A stretch of DNA of 64,000 nt from CAYRWR01 sp964428015 (lineage in GTDB: Bacteria > Spirochaetota > Brevinematia > Brevinematales > CAYRWR01): NCBI GenBank assembly GCA_964428015.1, contig CAYRWR010000016.1, forward strand, positions 1 to 64,000, in the 5' to 3' direction. A program made the position numbers and the translations under genes. Position 1 is the stretch's first letter. Each line of letters begins with the position of its first letter. The notes under the pieces were generated by a model. That model ran no database searches and was not told the DNA's origin. It worked only from the letters and a program-made list of their open reading frames with translations. Below are positions 42,436-50,883 of this stretch, in pieces.

Positions 42436-43927
42436 AGTACTTTATCGCTTTACTGTAATCAGAGTATTTAGACATTACATCAAGGGACTTTTTCAATTGA
42501 TCATCAAATGTTAGATCAAAAAGTCCGGGTATATCTGATTCATGCTGTTTGAGATATATAAGCCATTTAATAGAGGGCATAGTCACAGCAAAGCCTTTTG
42601 ATTCCAGACTTTTCCTGAAGACCTGTACATCACTATCCTGGGGCCTGGGATTAGAGGATAAAAATTCTTTTATAAAGTTAGTCTGCTGAATTTTCAAAAG
42701 GGTATTTTGTTCCTGTTCACTGATCTTTTCATACCAGTTTTTTTCTTCCAGATCGGGTTGTAGTCCAATCTGATCAATCAATCTGCCCGCGGGTGTAAAG
42801 TATTTTGCTACTGTATACTTGATCAATGACCCGTCTTCAGGAAAGGCGAAAGTCTTTTGCACACTGCCCTTACCGAAGCTTTTCATACCAATCAGCACGC
42901 CTCTGTGGGTATCCTGCATGGCTCCCGCAAAAATTTCCGAGGCACTGGCACTACCCTGATTAATAAGCACGACTACAGGCATAGATGCGGGCACTATGGT
43001 TTTATTCTTACTGGCAAAATAATCTGAATTGTTTTCTGATAATCTACCCCGGGTATATACAATTAAGCCCTGGTCCAGGAACTGATCCACACAATTTACC
43101 ACTACAGAAAGTGATCCTCCCGGATTATTCCTCAAGTCAATGATAAGTCCTTCCGGCTTTTTTTCCAGAATCTTCTGTATCTGGGTCTGTAATTCGTCTG
43201 CGGTTGGCAAACTGAATTGAGTGATTTTTATATAACCGTATTCATGATTATTATCTTCAATAATGTCTGATTTCACTGTCTTGATATTTATCTCTTCACG
43301 AACCAGAGAAACTGAAAAAGGTTCATCTATACCTTTTCGGCTGATTTTAATGTTTACCACACTACCCGGCTTACCTCTTAATTTTGATACAGCTTCATCA
43401 GAAGAGATATTCCTGGTAGACACACCTTCGATTTCTACGATTTTATCATTAGGCTTGATACCGGCCTTGAAGGCGGGTGTGTCTTCTATGGGAGATACTA
43501 CGGTAAGCCATCCATCGCGTAAATCAATGTAAATCCCCACACCACCGAATTTAGCATTCATATCAATATAAAAATCTTTGGTAGCATCAGGGTCCATAAA
43601 GGAAGTATAGGGGTCGTTTAGACTATTCAGCATGCCTTTTATGGCACCATAAATAAGATTTTTAGATGTGACTTTACTCTTCAGTACATATTCTTTTTTA
43701 AGGATAAAGTAGGCTTTTTGAAGCATGGGGAAATATTTGAAGTGATTTTCATCATCCGGATTGACAGGAGAGTCTCCCAGAGCATTGGTAACATTAGTAT
43801 CACCATAAATAAAATTCCTGCTGTAAAACAACCGGTTCCCGGTGAGTAGACTCAAGCCAAATACAAAAAGCAAAATAAATACTACAAAGACCAGCAGTTT
43901 CCGGTTCTGATTCATAGACTTCTCCAA
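42419..43927 (-). CDS. S41 family C-terminal processing protease
   Basis: A 502-residue protease with an N-terminal membrane anchor or signal (residues 9-27), a PDZ domain (about 95-190, GVGIYIDLRDGWLTVVSP) and an S41 catalytic domain. The nucleophile is the serine in NQGSASASEIFAGA and the catalytic lysine is in SFGKGSVQ. It would process or degrade periplasmic proteins from their C-termini, like CtpA/Prc. It is the first gene of the minus-strand operon and has its own promoter. Confidence 0.9.
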   Translation of the reverse strand: MEKSMNQNRKLLVFVVFILLFVFGLSLLTGNRLFYSRNFIYGDTNVTNALGDSPVNPDDENHFKYFPMLQKAYFILKKEYVLKSKVTSKNLIYGAIKGMLNSLNDPYTSFMDPDATKDFYIDMNAKFGGVGIYIDLRDGWLTVVSPIEDTPAFKAGIKPNDKIVEIEGVSTRNISSDEAVSKLRGKPGSVVNIKISRKGIDEPFSVSLVREEINIKTVKSDIIEDNNHEYGYIKITQFSLPTADELQTQIQKILEKKPEGLIIDLRNNPGGSLSVVVNCVDQFLDQGLIVYTRGRLSENNSDYFASKNKTIVPASMPVVVLINQGSASASEIFAGAMQDTHRGVLIGMKSFGKGSVQKTFAFPEDGSLIKYTVAKYFTPAGRLIDQIGLQPDLEEKNWYEKISEQEQNTLLKIQQTNFIKEFLSSNPRPQDSDVQVFRKSLESKGFAVTMPSIKWLIYLKQHESDIPGLFDLTFDDQLKKSLDVMSKYSDYSKAIKYYEDTK

Positions 43928-43943
43928 TTGTATTGTGAGATAT

Positions 43944-43972
43944 ATTATAGGTCATTAATGCTGAATTGACAA
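43944..43972 (-). promoter_or_regulatory. Sigma-70-type promoter of the protease-deoC-accD-lptB-trxA operon
   Basis: On the minus strand TTGTCA (43972-43967) and TATAAT (43949-43944) are spaced by 17 bases, 16 bases ahead of the protease start. Confidence 0.75.
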
Positions 43973-44059
43973 TATTTTTAAGCAAAAACTATAGATTTTT
44001 AGACAGAAAAATATTCGTAATTTAAAATATAATAATCAATTAGCACCTCAGAGGTTGAA

Positions 44060-44800
44060 TTGGAACAATACATTAATTTTTATACAGGGTATCCGGAATG
44101 TGTGTCAGGTATCACTAAAAATCAAGCAAATATGCCTATGTACAACAGCATGGCTGTCCATACCGTTTCTGACTCACCACAGCTCATTTCTGAAGTGATG
44201 GATAACCGTCAAAAATTATTGCGCTCAACCGGTTTTAGGCAACTCATCACTTTAAATCAGACTCATTCAGACATCATACATAAAATAGATGAAAAAAACA
44301 TTTCCTCTTTTAATAATAATACTGTAATCGAAGGGGATGGCTTAATTACTGATATTAAGGGTATATTGCTGGGCATATTGACCGCAGACTGTGTCCCTGT
44401 TCTTTATTATTGTCCTGACCCGGGTGTAGTGGCCATAGTTCACGCGGGATGGAAGGGTATACATAAAAAAATTCACATCCAGGCTGTTGAACGTCTGGTG
44501 GGTAATTATAACTGCACTCCCGAATCCATTTTAGTCACAATAGCGCCGCATATCCGGGAATGCTGCTATGAAGTGGGGCCTGAGTTCCTCGACCACTTTC
44601 CTGAAAAGTATTTTCAGGGGAGAGGTGAAAAATATCTCTTTGATATGACCTCTGTAATTACTGATGATTTAAAAAGTAATAGTGTCTTATCAAAAAACAT
44701 TTTCTCTTCCAATGATTGTGTGTTTGAAAACGCCAACTTTTTTTCTTACCGAAGAGGTGATATACATCACAGAAATCTCAGCTTTATCGGAATTAAGTAG
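44060..44800 (+). CDS. pgeF: Peptidoglycan editing factor / laccase-domain protein (YfiH)
   Basis: A 246-residue protein with a TTG start; GAGG lies five bases upstream. The multicopper-oxidase-like YfiH fold is shown by NQTHSD (His), EGDGLITD, TADCVPVLYYCP (Cys), VHAGWKGI (His) and APHIRECCYEVG. In E. coli PgeF removes wrongly placed serine from peptidoglycan precursors; related proteins act on purine nucleosides. It is a single gene, divergent from the protease operon. Confidence 0.9.
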   Translation: MEQYINFYTGYPECVSGITKNQANMPMYNSMAVHTVSDSPQLISEVMDNRQKLLRSTGFRQLITLNQTHSDIIHKIDEKNISSFNNNTVIEGDGLITDIKGILLGILTADCVPVLYYCPDPGVVAIVHAGWKGIHKKIHIQAVERLVGNYNCTPESILVTIAPHIRECCYEVGPEFLDHFPEKYFQGRGEKYLFDMTSVITDDLKSNSVLSKNIFSSNDCVFENANFFSYRRGDIHHRNLSFIGIK

Positions 44801-44809
44801 AAATATTCC

Positions 44810-44837
44810 TTGACATGAGGTATACTTATAATATATT
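44810..44837 (+). promoter_or_regulatory. Promoter of the CBM48-like gene
   Basis: TTGACA (44810-44815) and TATATT (44832-44837) are spaced by 16 bases; the gene begins 26 bases later. Confidence 0.55.
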
Positions 44838-44863
44838 CTAATACAAAAATTTTGGAGGATAAT

Positions 44864-45454
44864 ATGAAGAAAGTATTTTTTATTCTAGCTGTAGTCTTCT
44901 TTGGTACCAGTCTGATGTTTTCCGCTCTGGATTCCAGTTATGTCAGTTATGAACAGAAAGAAGTTAAAGGCAGTACTGTCTATATGCGCTTCCGTCTCAA
45001 CATACCTTATGCTATAAAGTATATTGAAGGACAGGTGACCTGGCTGGAAGGCAAGATCAAGACTGAGACAAGCCCCCGCAAATTGAAATCCTATCAGAAA
45101 AGTAAAGGGAACTATGATATCATGCTGAGCATCATGAAGAACCCTAAAAATAAAGTGAAAAATATCTATGTTTTCGGTGATTTTAATGCCTGGATGACAG
45201 CCGGAAGTGATAAACCCAATAAACTTGAACCTACTTCCAAGGATCCTGATACCTGGTATACCAAAACATTAGTTCCTTTTATTGTGACTCAGAAAGGTGA
45301 ACAACTCCGCTACAAATTTGTTATTGATTATGGATTCACATTTAAAGCACTGGACGGCACTGATCAGGAATTTGTCTATCTCGAAGATCCCCGCAATAAC
45401 GACAAATCACCTGACGGCTTTGGCGGATATAACAGTTCCTTCACATATAAATAA
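44864..45454 (+). CDS. Exported protein with CBM48/AMPK-type glycogen-binding domain
   Basis: A 196-residue protein from the ATG at 44864, with GGAGG six bases upstream. The signal peptide occupies about residues 1-20 (KKVFFILAVVFFGTSLMFSA). The last 110 residues match the isoamylase-N/AMPK-beta glycogen-binding fold: VYVFGDFN-type strand (NIYVFGDFNAWM), a TWYTKTL strand and RYKFVID, ending in DPRNNDKSPDGFGGYNS. This fold normally binds alpha-glucans inside cells. The predicted export to the periplasm or outer surface is unexpected. The first half is lysine-rich and unrecognised. Confidence 0.75.
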   Translation: MKKVFFILAVVFFGTSLMFSALDSSYVSYEQKEVKGSTVYMRFRLNIPYAIKYIEGQVTWLEGKIKTETSPRKLKSYQKSKGNYDIMLSIMKNPKNKVKNIYVFGDFNAWMTAGSDKPNKLEPTSKDPDTWYTKTLVPFIVTQKGEQLRYKFVIDYGFTFKALDGTDQEFVYLEDPRNNDKSPDGFGGYNSSFTYK

Positions 45455-45482
45455 ATTACTATTTTATTTATGATTTAATCGA

Positions 45483-45513
45483 GGCTGACTGCACCTGCAG
45501 TCAGCCTTTTTTT
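45483..45513 (+). terminator. Rho-independent terminator
   Basis: The 11-pair stem GGCTGACTGCA (45483-45493) with TGCAGTCAGCC (45496-45506) has a CC loop and is followed by a T-run of seven. Confidence 0.9.
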
Positions 45514-45591
45514 AATAGTTAAAAAGTATTTCTTGCCAAATTTCTACTCTTAAGATAGAATAAGATAAATCATGCAACGGAGAGTGTGAGG

Positions 45592-45948
45592 ATGAATTCC
45601 ATCCGTTTTGAAGAAAAAAAAGATATGCACATCATACATCCCATTGGTGAAATGACTTTTTTCTTTTTAGAAGAATTAGACACCTATCTCAAGCAGAATA
45701 TCAATGAAAGTAAATATAAATATATCTACGATTTATCAGAAGTGAAGTGGATAGACAGTATGGGTTTAGGCCTGATTGCCATGACAGTAAAAATCGCCCT
45801 GCTCAATAATACCAGAGTAGCCATAGTAAATCCCAGAGAAAATATCATAGAATTATTGAGGCTTTCTTCACTGTTAGATTTGGTATATATTTTCAAGACT
45901 ATAAAAGACGCGGAAGAATTTTTCCAACCTCACACCCATTCCAAATAA
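45592..45948 (+). CDS. STAS-domain protein (anti-sigma factor antagonist type)
   Basis: A 118-residue STAS protein from ATG 45592; a GTG two codons earlier is too close to the GGAG site. The typical phosphorylation segment is DLSEVKWIDSMGLGLIA, with the candidate serine in DSMG at about residue 55. Such proteins (SpoIIAA/RsbV type) bind anti-sigma kinases in partner-switching signalling. No partner kinase of the RsbW type is adjacent; the histidine kinase at 48368 is of a different class. It ends two bases before the convergent GNAT gene. Confidence 0.85.
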   Translation: MNSIRFEEKKDMHIIHPIGEMTFFFLEELDTYLKQNINESKYKYIYDLSEVKWIDSMGLGLIAMTVKIALLNNTRVAIVNPRENIIELLRLSSLLDLVYIFKTIKDAEEFFQPHTHSK

Positions 45949-45950
45949 AT

Positions 45951-46901
45951 TCAGCTCAGCTTTTTGTGCAGGTTGAGTCCTGTATAACATAAATGAAATC
46001 CCTGACTTTCCAGATACAAAATACGTTCCTTTTCTGTACTTTCCAGCCAGAATTCCAGGTAGGAATATTCACCCACACGTATACTAAAATCACGGAGTAA
46101 TAATTCAAATATTTTTCTATAATCCGTTTTTTTCCTGATCATAATATCTGTAATACGGTATGCGGGAGAATTCAGTTTTAAAGCTTTCATGGAAACATTG
46201 TCTGTCTGATATGCCAGTACCCCTAACCCCTCTTTACCGCTTTTATATTCCAGAGCTCCAATACTATTTACAGAAATTTTTTGCAAAAATTTTTCAAATA
46301 AATCCTCTCGCAAAACTGCACTATTAATTATTTTGTCTTTTAATAAAGATACCGGACGGTTGAAATACTCCGCGTATTTTTTTACCTGGGAGGAAGTTAC
46401 GGCATCAATAGAATCTTCCAACTGAGTGGTCCTATTCAACTCTTGATATTTCCGGTAAATATGCCATGACATCCTGGTTTGAAACCCATTTTGTTCATAA
46501 CAATTAATTGCCGGTATATTGTATATATCTGTACCCACTACAACCGTCTCTACTCCCAGGGACAGCATTACTTCCAGACTGCGGGCTACCAGGTATTTTC
46601 CCAACCCTCTCCCTCTATAAGCGGGATCAACTACTAATAATAGAATATTGGCTATTTTACGATTTGTAATGGTAGATAGAGCTGTATTTATTGAAAATGA
46701 AATATACCCAGCCACATCAGGGTCTTCCAATACCAGAGTCACTGTTTCCGAACGTCCCAGCATCTGACTGGCAAACACAGGCTCGATGCCTGTATCCGGA
46801 TTATAAAACTCATTGTCAAAAACGAAAGGGGAATATTCAAAAAGACTGGACATAGCAAGTAAATCAGGAAGATCCGAATTATTATACGCTCTTATTTTCA
46901 T
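45951..46901 (-). CDS. GNAT N-acetyltransferase with a second C-terminal domain
   Basis: A 316-residue protein. The first 150 residues are a GNAT domain with the acetyl-CoA loop PAYRGRGLGKYLVAR (about residues 92-106) and INCYEQNGF. The C-terminal 150 residues could be a second, degenerate GNAT unit (an SYLEFWLESTEK and ESQGF pattern near the end) but lack a clear cofactor loop. The substrate is unknown. It is separated from the ferritin-like gene by a terminator, so it may have its own promoter. Confidence 0.75.
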   Translation of the reverse strand: MKIRAYNNSDLPDLLAMSSLFEYSPFVFDNEFYNPDTGIEPVFASQMLGRSETVTLVLEDPDVAGYISFSINTALSTITNRKIANILLLVVDPAYRGRGLGKYLVARSLEVMLSLGVETVVVGTDIYNIPAINCYEQNGFQTRMSWHIYRKYQELNRTTQLEDSIDAVTSSQVKKYAEYFNRPVSLLKDKIINSAVLREDLFEKFLQKISVNSIGALEYKSGKEGLGVLAYQTDNVSMKALKLNSPAYRITDIMIRKKTDYRKIFELLLRDFSIRVGEYSYLEFWLESTEKERILYLESQGFHLCYTGLNLHKKLS

Positions 46902-46910
46902 ATTTTACCA

Positions 46911-46942
46911 AAAAAATCAGACAGCCCAGAGGCTGTCTGATT
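46911..46942 (-). terminator. Rho-independent terminator
   Basis: The 12-pair stem AATCAGACAGCC (46915-46926) with GGCTGTCTGATT (46931-46942) has a CAGA loop and a T-run on the minus strand. It follows the ferritin-like gene. Confidence 0.85.
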
Positions 46943-46961
46943 AAATATCTCAACATAAAAC

Positions 46962-47453
46962 TTAATATTCATCCAAATGATTGAATTCCGCGTCTTCCAG
47001 CCAGGATTCAGGTCTGCTTACAAAAGAAATGATATTGTCAATCAGAAAAGCATGCTTTTTTTCTTCCTCTGCTAAAAACAGCAACACCTCTTTCTGTTTG
47101 GGGTTATTGACTTCCCCGGCTTTGGCCTGATAAAAATCACGGCTTTTAATTTCAAAATCTTTGGCTTTCTGATACACATCTACTGCTGTGACGGCTGGTT
47201 CCAGTTTCAGGTTGTTGCTTACAATTTTGGAAAACATGGCTTTAACATCAGGTAAAACTGTGGTAGCAGAAGGTACATCAGTGCGGCCTGCAGCCATATC
47301 TGCTATGATTTTGGCATGTCTGACTTCTTCTTCAGCCAAACGTGTCAGAATATTTTTCATCCCTGTATGGCTGGTTTTGTCGGCGAGATTGCGGTAATAC
47401 AGCTCTGCTTCACGCTCAGTATCAATAGCAAACTGGAAAATGTTCTGTTCCAT
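46962..47453 (-). CDS. Ferritin-like / rubrerythrin-type diiron protein
   Basis: A 163-residue four-helix protein with two sets of metal ligands: EREAELYYRNLA and EEEVRHAKII in the first half (E and E-x2-H), and FEIKSRDFYQAKA and AEEEKKHAFLI in the second. This is the rubrerythrin diiron pattern, but the C-terminal rubredoxin iron centre is absent. It probably helps with peroxide or iron handling. GGGAG precedes the ATG. It follows galU by 55 bases. Confidence 0.85.
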   Translation of the reverse strand: MEQNIFQFAIDTEREAELYYRNLADKTSHTGMKNILTRLAEEEVRHAKIIADMAAGRTDVPSATTVLPDVKAMFSKIVSNNLKLEPAVTAVDVYQKAKDFEIKSRDFYQAKAGEVNNPKQKEVLLFLAEEEKKHAFLIDNIISFVSRPESWLEDAEFNHLDEY

Positions 47454-47508
47454 TATATTTCTCCCTTTTTTATTTTTATTTTAACATTTCCTGGGGGTTT
47501 CTACAAAC

Positions 47509-48357
47509 TTAAGGTTGGTAATATTCCTTCACAAATTTATCGAGGATTTTTCTGGCATCCTTGTGTTGAAAGGCGTATTGCAGTAAAGACTGGAAATAGG
47601 TAGAAGGTTCACCGGTATCCAGCATCAGGCCATTCACTTTTTGAGCCATTACTTTACCTTGTGAGGCTAACTGGTTGATGGCATCTATATGAAAAAACTC
47701 TCCCTGTTTGTGGTGTTTGTACTGTTCTTCCAATAGTTCCAGCAATTCCGGGGTAAAAAGGTATCTTCCCACTGAAACCATTTTACTGGGTTCAGTACCT
47801 GGCGCGGGTTTTTCCACGATAGCCTGGACTCCAGTGCCGGCTTTAGTCTCTACCGGAAAAACCACTCCATAACGGCTGACATCTCCTGGTTCTTCCCGGA
47901 CTGCCAGTACGCTTTTACCAGTCTTTTTGTATAATTCAACCATAGATTTAGATAGTCCCGGCTTGGACAGGACAATATCATCAGGATAAGCCACCAGAAA
48001 AGGCTGATCTCCAATTAGCTGTTTGGTCAGAAGTAAAGCGTGCCCCGTGCCTTTCATTTCCTGTTGTCTTAAAAAGACAATTTCCATTTTCCGGGGACGG
48101 ATGCTGTCCAGTTGAGTAGTTTTTCCGGCTTTTTCCAGGATAGTCTCCAGTTCGATTTCTCTATCCAGATAGTCGTCCATTACCTTTTTGCGCCGGCTGG
48201 TTATCATAATCAGCTGACTGACCCCGGCTTCTTCCAGTTCATCTATGATAAAATCTATCAGACATCTGTCATACAGCGGCAGCATTTCCTTGGGTACAGT
48301 TTTTGTCATGGGGAAAAATCGGGTACCATAACCGGCAGCTACGATTACTGCTTTCAT
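47509..48357 (-). CDS. galU: UTP-glucose-1-phosphate uridylyltransferase
   Basis: A 282-residue nucleotidyltransferase. The NTP-binding start is VAAGYGTRFFPMTKTVPKE (residues 6-24), then FLVAYPDDI, YGVVFPV, VEKPAP and GRYLFTPE. It makes UDP-glucose for envelope polysaccharides. It starts ten bases after the histidine kinase stop with AGGAG, so it belongs to the gltX-prfB-kinase operon. Confidence 0.95.
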   Translation of the reverse strand: MKAVIVAAGYGTRFFPMTKTVPKEMLPLYDRCLIDFIIDELEEAGVSQLIMITSRRKKVMDDYLDREIELETILEKAGKTTQLDSIRPRKMEIVFLRQQEMKGTGHALLLTKQLIGDQPFLVAYPDDIVLSKPGLSKSMVELYKKTGKSVLAVREEPGDVSRYGVVFPVETKAGTGVQAIVEKPAPGTEPSKMVSVGRYLFTPELLELLEEQYKHHKQGEFFHIDAINQLASQGKVMAQKVNGLMLDTGEPSTYFQSLLQYAFQHKDARKILDKFVKEYYQP

Positions 48358-48367
48358 ACTGACTCCT

Positions 48368-49768
48368 TCATTGATTTATCTCGATTACAAAACGGGTAAA
48401 TTCATTTTCATGGCTTTCGACCTTGAGCTGACCCTCATGTTCTATACAGATTATATCATAGGCAGTAGATAATCCTAATCCGATGGAAGTCAGAGTCGGT
48501 TTAGTAGTGAAAAATGGATCGAAAATAAGTTCTATATTTTCTTCTTTGATCCCCATTCCATTGTCTTCTATCACTATCTGTACAGAATCTACCAATTGCC
48601 GGGTGCTGATGCTGACCACCGGTTGAAATGCGGTATCCCGGTTTTTTTTGAGGGTGACAGCAATAAATGCATTTTCCACAATATTTCTCACTGCCCTGTC
48701 CAGACTTAAGGGAGAAGCTATCACTTCTCTGATATCCGGTGCTAAATCATATTTCAATTCAATATTAAAACCGGGGTCTTTGGCTCTCTGGCTGTGAAAG
48801 GCTAAATTTACAGAATCTTCCAGGAGACGGTTTATATTCACACCTTCAGGTTGAGTTTCCTGACCACGGGTGTGAGCCTGCATCCTTTGGACAATAGCAT
48901 CCGCTCTTTTGCCATGTTTTTCGATTAATTCCAGATTCATGACCAGATCGTTGTATATTTCCTGGGCTTCAGTATTAAGACTGCCTTGTTCAGAGACCAG
49001 TATTTCTACAAATTCTTGGAGCATATCTCTGGAAATATGGGAAAAATTATTTACAAAATTCAAGGGGTTCTTTATTTCATGAGCTATACCCGCTGTCAGA
49101 TTACCCAGTGAAGCCAGTTTTTCCTGCTGGATTACCTGTTTCTGCATCTCCTTTAAAAGTTCCAGGGTATTTTCCAGTTCCTGATTTTTCTGCTGTAAAG
49201 CTTCCTGGGTCTCGTGCCTTTCCATCTCGGTGGCTACTCTGCTGCTGAAAATCCTGGCCAGGTTATGTATATTTTGAATGGAATTAAGCTGTTCATGGTG
49301 CATGATGGCAAAATGGCCGAAAATTTGTCGTCTGGAATCAAACAGGGGTATACCGATATATATCTTCATTTTTCCCGAAGTTTTAGGGAAATTTTCCAAT
49401 AATGCTTCATCTATACACACATCATTTCTGGTGAGGTAGACCTGCTCGCAGGGTGTACCTTTGACTTCATAGGAATTATTTTCCATGAATTTATGATTTT
49501 CCCAGTAGGCCAGGGTCTGTACCTTGCCCGGGCTGTCCGGCAGGATACGGGTAATAAAGGCTATATCCATGTGAGTGGCATTGACAAAATGGCGTACCAT
49601 AGTCTGTATATAGTCTTTTCCGGTCAAGGTGGCAGTAGCCTGGACTAATTCATCCAGAGCGCGGTCGGTCCATTCTTTTTCTGCCAGTATGGCCAGGGCT
49701 AACTTTTTTAATTCTTCCGGATCACGCGCATTTTCTACATGAGTGAGAATCATCTGAGTTGATTCCAA
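48368..49768 (-). CDS. Cytoplasmic sensor histidine kinase with GAF domain
   Basis: A 466-residue protein with a TTG start at 49768 directly after the prfB stop; GAGGG lies upstream, and an ATG at 49753 is the alternative. It has a GAF-type domain (about residues 45-190), a coiled coil (LEETL-like, 190-225), the H-box AGIAHEIKNPLNFV (His about 240) and a HATPase domain (ENAFIAV, DNGMGI, GLGLSTAYDI). No membrane spans are seen. It resembles NtrB-like kinases. No response regulator is adjacent, so it may be an orphan that signals elsewhere. Confidence 0.85.
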   Translation of the reverse strand: MESTQMILTHVENARDPEELKKLALAILAEKEWTDRALDELVQATATLTGKDYIQTMVRHFVNATHMDIAFITRILPDSPGKVQTLAYWENHKFMENNSYEVKGTPCEQVYLTRNDVCIDEALLENFPKTSGKMKIYIGIPLFDSRRQIFGHFAIMHHEQLNSIQNIHNLARIFSSRVATEMERHETQEALQQKNQELENTLELLKEMQKQVIQQEKLASLGNLTAGIAHEIKNPLNFVNNFSHISRDMLQEFVEILVSEQGSLNTEAQEIYNDLVMNLELIEKHGKRADAIVQRMQAHTRGQETQPEGVNINRLLEDSVNLAFHSQRAKDPGFNIELKYDLAPDIREVIASPLSLDRAVRNIVENAFIAVTLKKNRDTAFQPVVSISTRQLVDSVQIVIEDNGMGIKEENIELIFDPFFTTKPTLTSIGLGLSTAYDIICIEHEGQLKVESHENEFTRFVIEINQ

Positions 49769-50873
49769 TTATTTTTCCCTCTGCATATTCTGCTTAAGGT
49801 AAGCTACAATGAAATCATTAATATCCCCATCCATCACCGCCTGGATATTGCCCTTTTCCACATTGGTACGATGGTCCTTGACCATGGTGTAGGGCTGAAA
49901 TACATATGAGCGTATCTGATTGCCCCACTCTATGGATTTGCGGTCCAGGGATTTTTCCGCGGTCTCAGCTCTCTGCTTAGCCTCTTCATATTCATAGAGT
50001 TTAGACTTGAGCATCTTCATAGCCATATCCCGGTTCTGGAATTGGCTCCTTTCATTTTGACAGGAGACGACTATACCAGTGGGAATATGAGTGATGCGTA
50101 TGGCGGAACTGGTTTTATTAACGTGCTGGCCCCCTGCTCCGCTGGCTCTGAAGGTATCTATGCGCAGGTCTTTTTCTTCGATGACGATATCGATACTGTC
50201 GTCTACTTCGGGGGATACAGAGATAGCACAAAAAGAAGTCTGCCGTTTATTATTGGCATTATAGGGAGATAACCTAACCAGACGGTGAATCCCATTCTCC
50301 GCGGAAAGATACCCGAAAGCATATTTCCCCTTGATAAACAGGGTAGCATCTTTGATACCGGCTTCCTGGGCAGGTTCATAGTTAACAATCTCTACCTGAT
50401 AACCTTCTCTTTCCCCCCAGCGCTGGTACAGCCGGAGCAGCATTGAGGCCCAGTCCTGGGATTCTGTACCTCCGGCTCCGGGATGTATGTTTAAAAATGC
50501 GTTGCTCTTGTCATTTTCCCCGCTGAACATCAACTGGATCTCCATGCTATCCAATTGCTGTTCCATACGCTCCAGATCTTTTTCCAGCTGCAGCATCATA
50601 TCCTGGTCTTCTTCTGATTCACTCATTTCCGTCATCTCAGTGAGATCTTTCAGCTCTGACTGGTATTTGTTCCAGGATTCGATCTCACGCTGGATGGCGC
50701 TGACTTCGGCGTTCAGTTCAGCGGCTTTTTTATGATCAGACCAGACCGCTTCACTGGAAAGTTCCGCCTGCAGTCTGCTTAATTCTTTTTCCTTGGTATC
50801 CAGGTCAAAGATACCCCCTATCTTGTTCCAGCCGGGACAATAATTCCTGGAATTTTTCTAATAAAGCTCCCAT
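49769..50873 (-). CDS. prfB: Peptide chain release factor 2 (programmed +1 frameshift)
   Basis: The gene starts at ATG 50873, reads 22 codons to an in-frame TGA at 50807-50805, then shifts +1 and runs to 49769, giving 367 residues, the normal length. The second frame restores the usual N-terminal helical domain, and later contains GAGGQHVNKT, the GGQ peptidyl-hydrolysis motif. The stop-codon-recognition tripeptide, usually SPF, reads SPY here (LVRLSPYNA). RF2 ends translation at UGA and UAA. It starts ten bases after gltX with GGAG as ribosome site. A frame that begins at the internal ATG (50635) misses the N-terminal domain and should not be used. Confidence 0.95.
50804..50819 (-). promoter_or_regulatory. 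RF2 autoregulatory +1 frameshift site
   Basis: The minus-strand sequence AGGGGGTATCTTTGAC is identical to the classical E. coli prfB site: an internal Shine-Dalgarno-like AGGGGG, the slippery CTT and the in-frame TGA followed by C. Low RF2 lets the ribosome pause at TGA and slip forward, so the protein controls its own synthesis. Confidence 0.95.
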
Positions 50874-50883
50874 ACTTGGTCTC

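Noticed and set aside
50805..50807. prfB as a pseudogene because of the in-frame TGA
   Set aside because: The surrounding sequence is the canonical RF2 frameshift signal, and the +1 frame restores a full-length protein.
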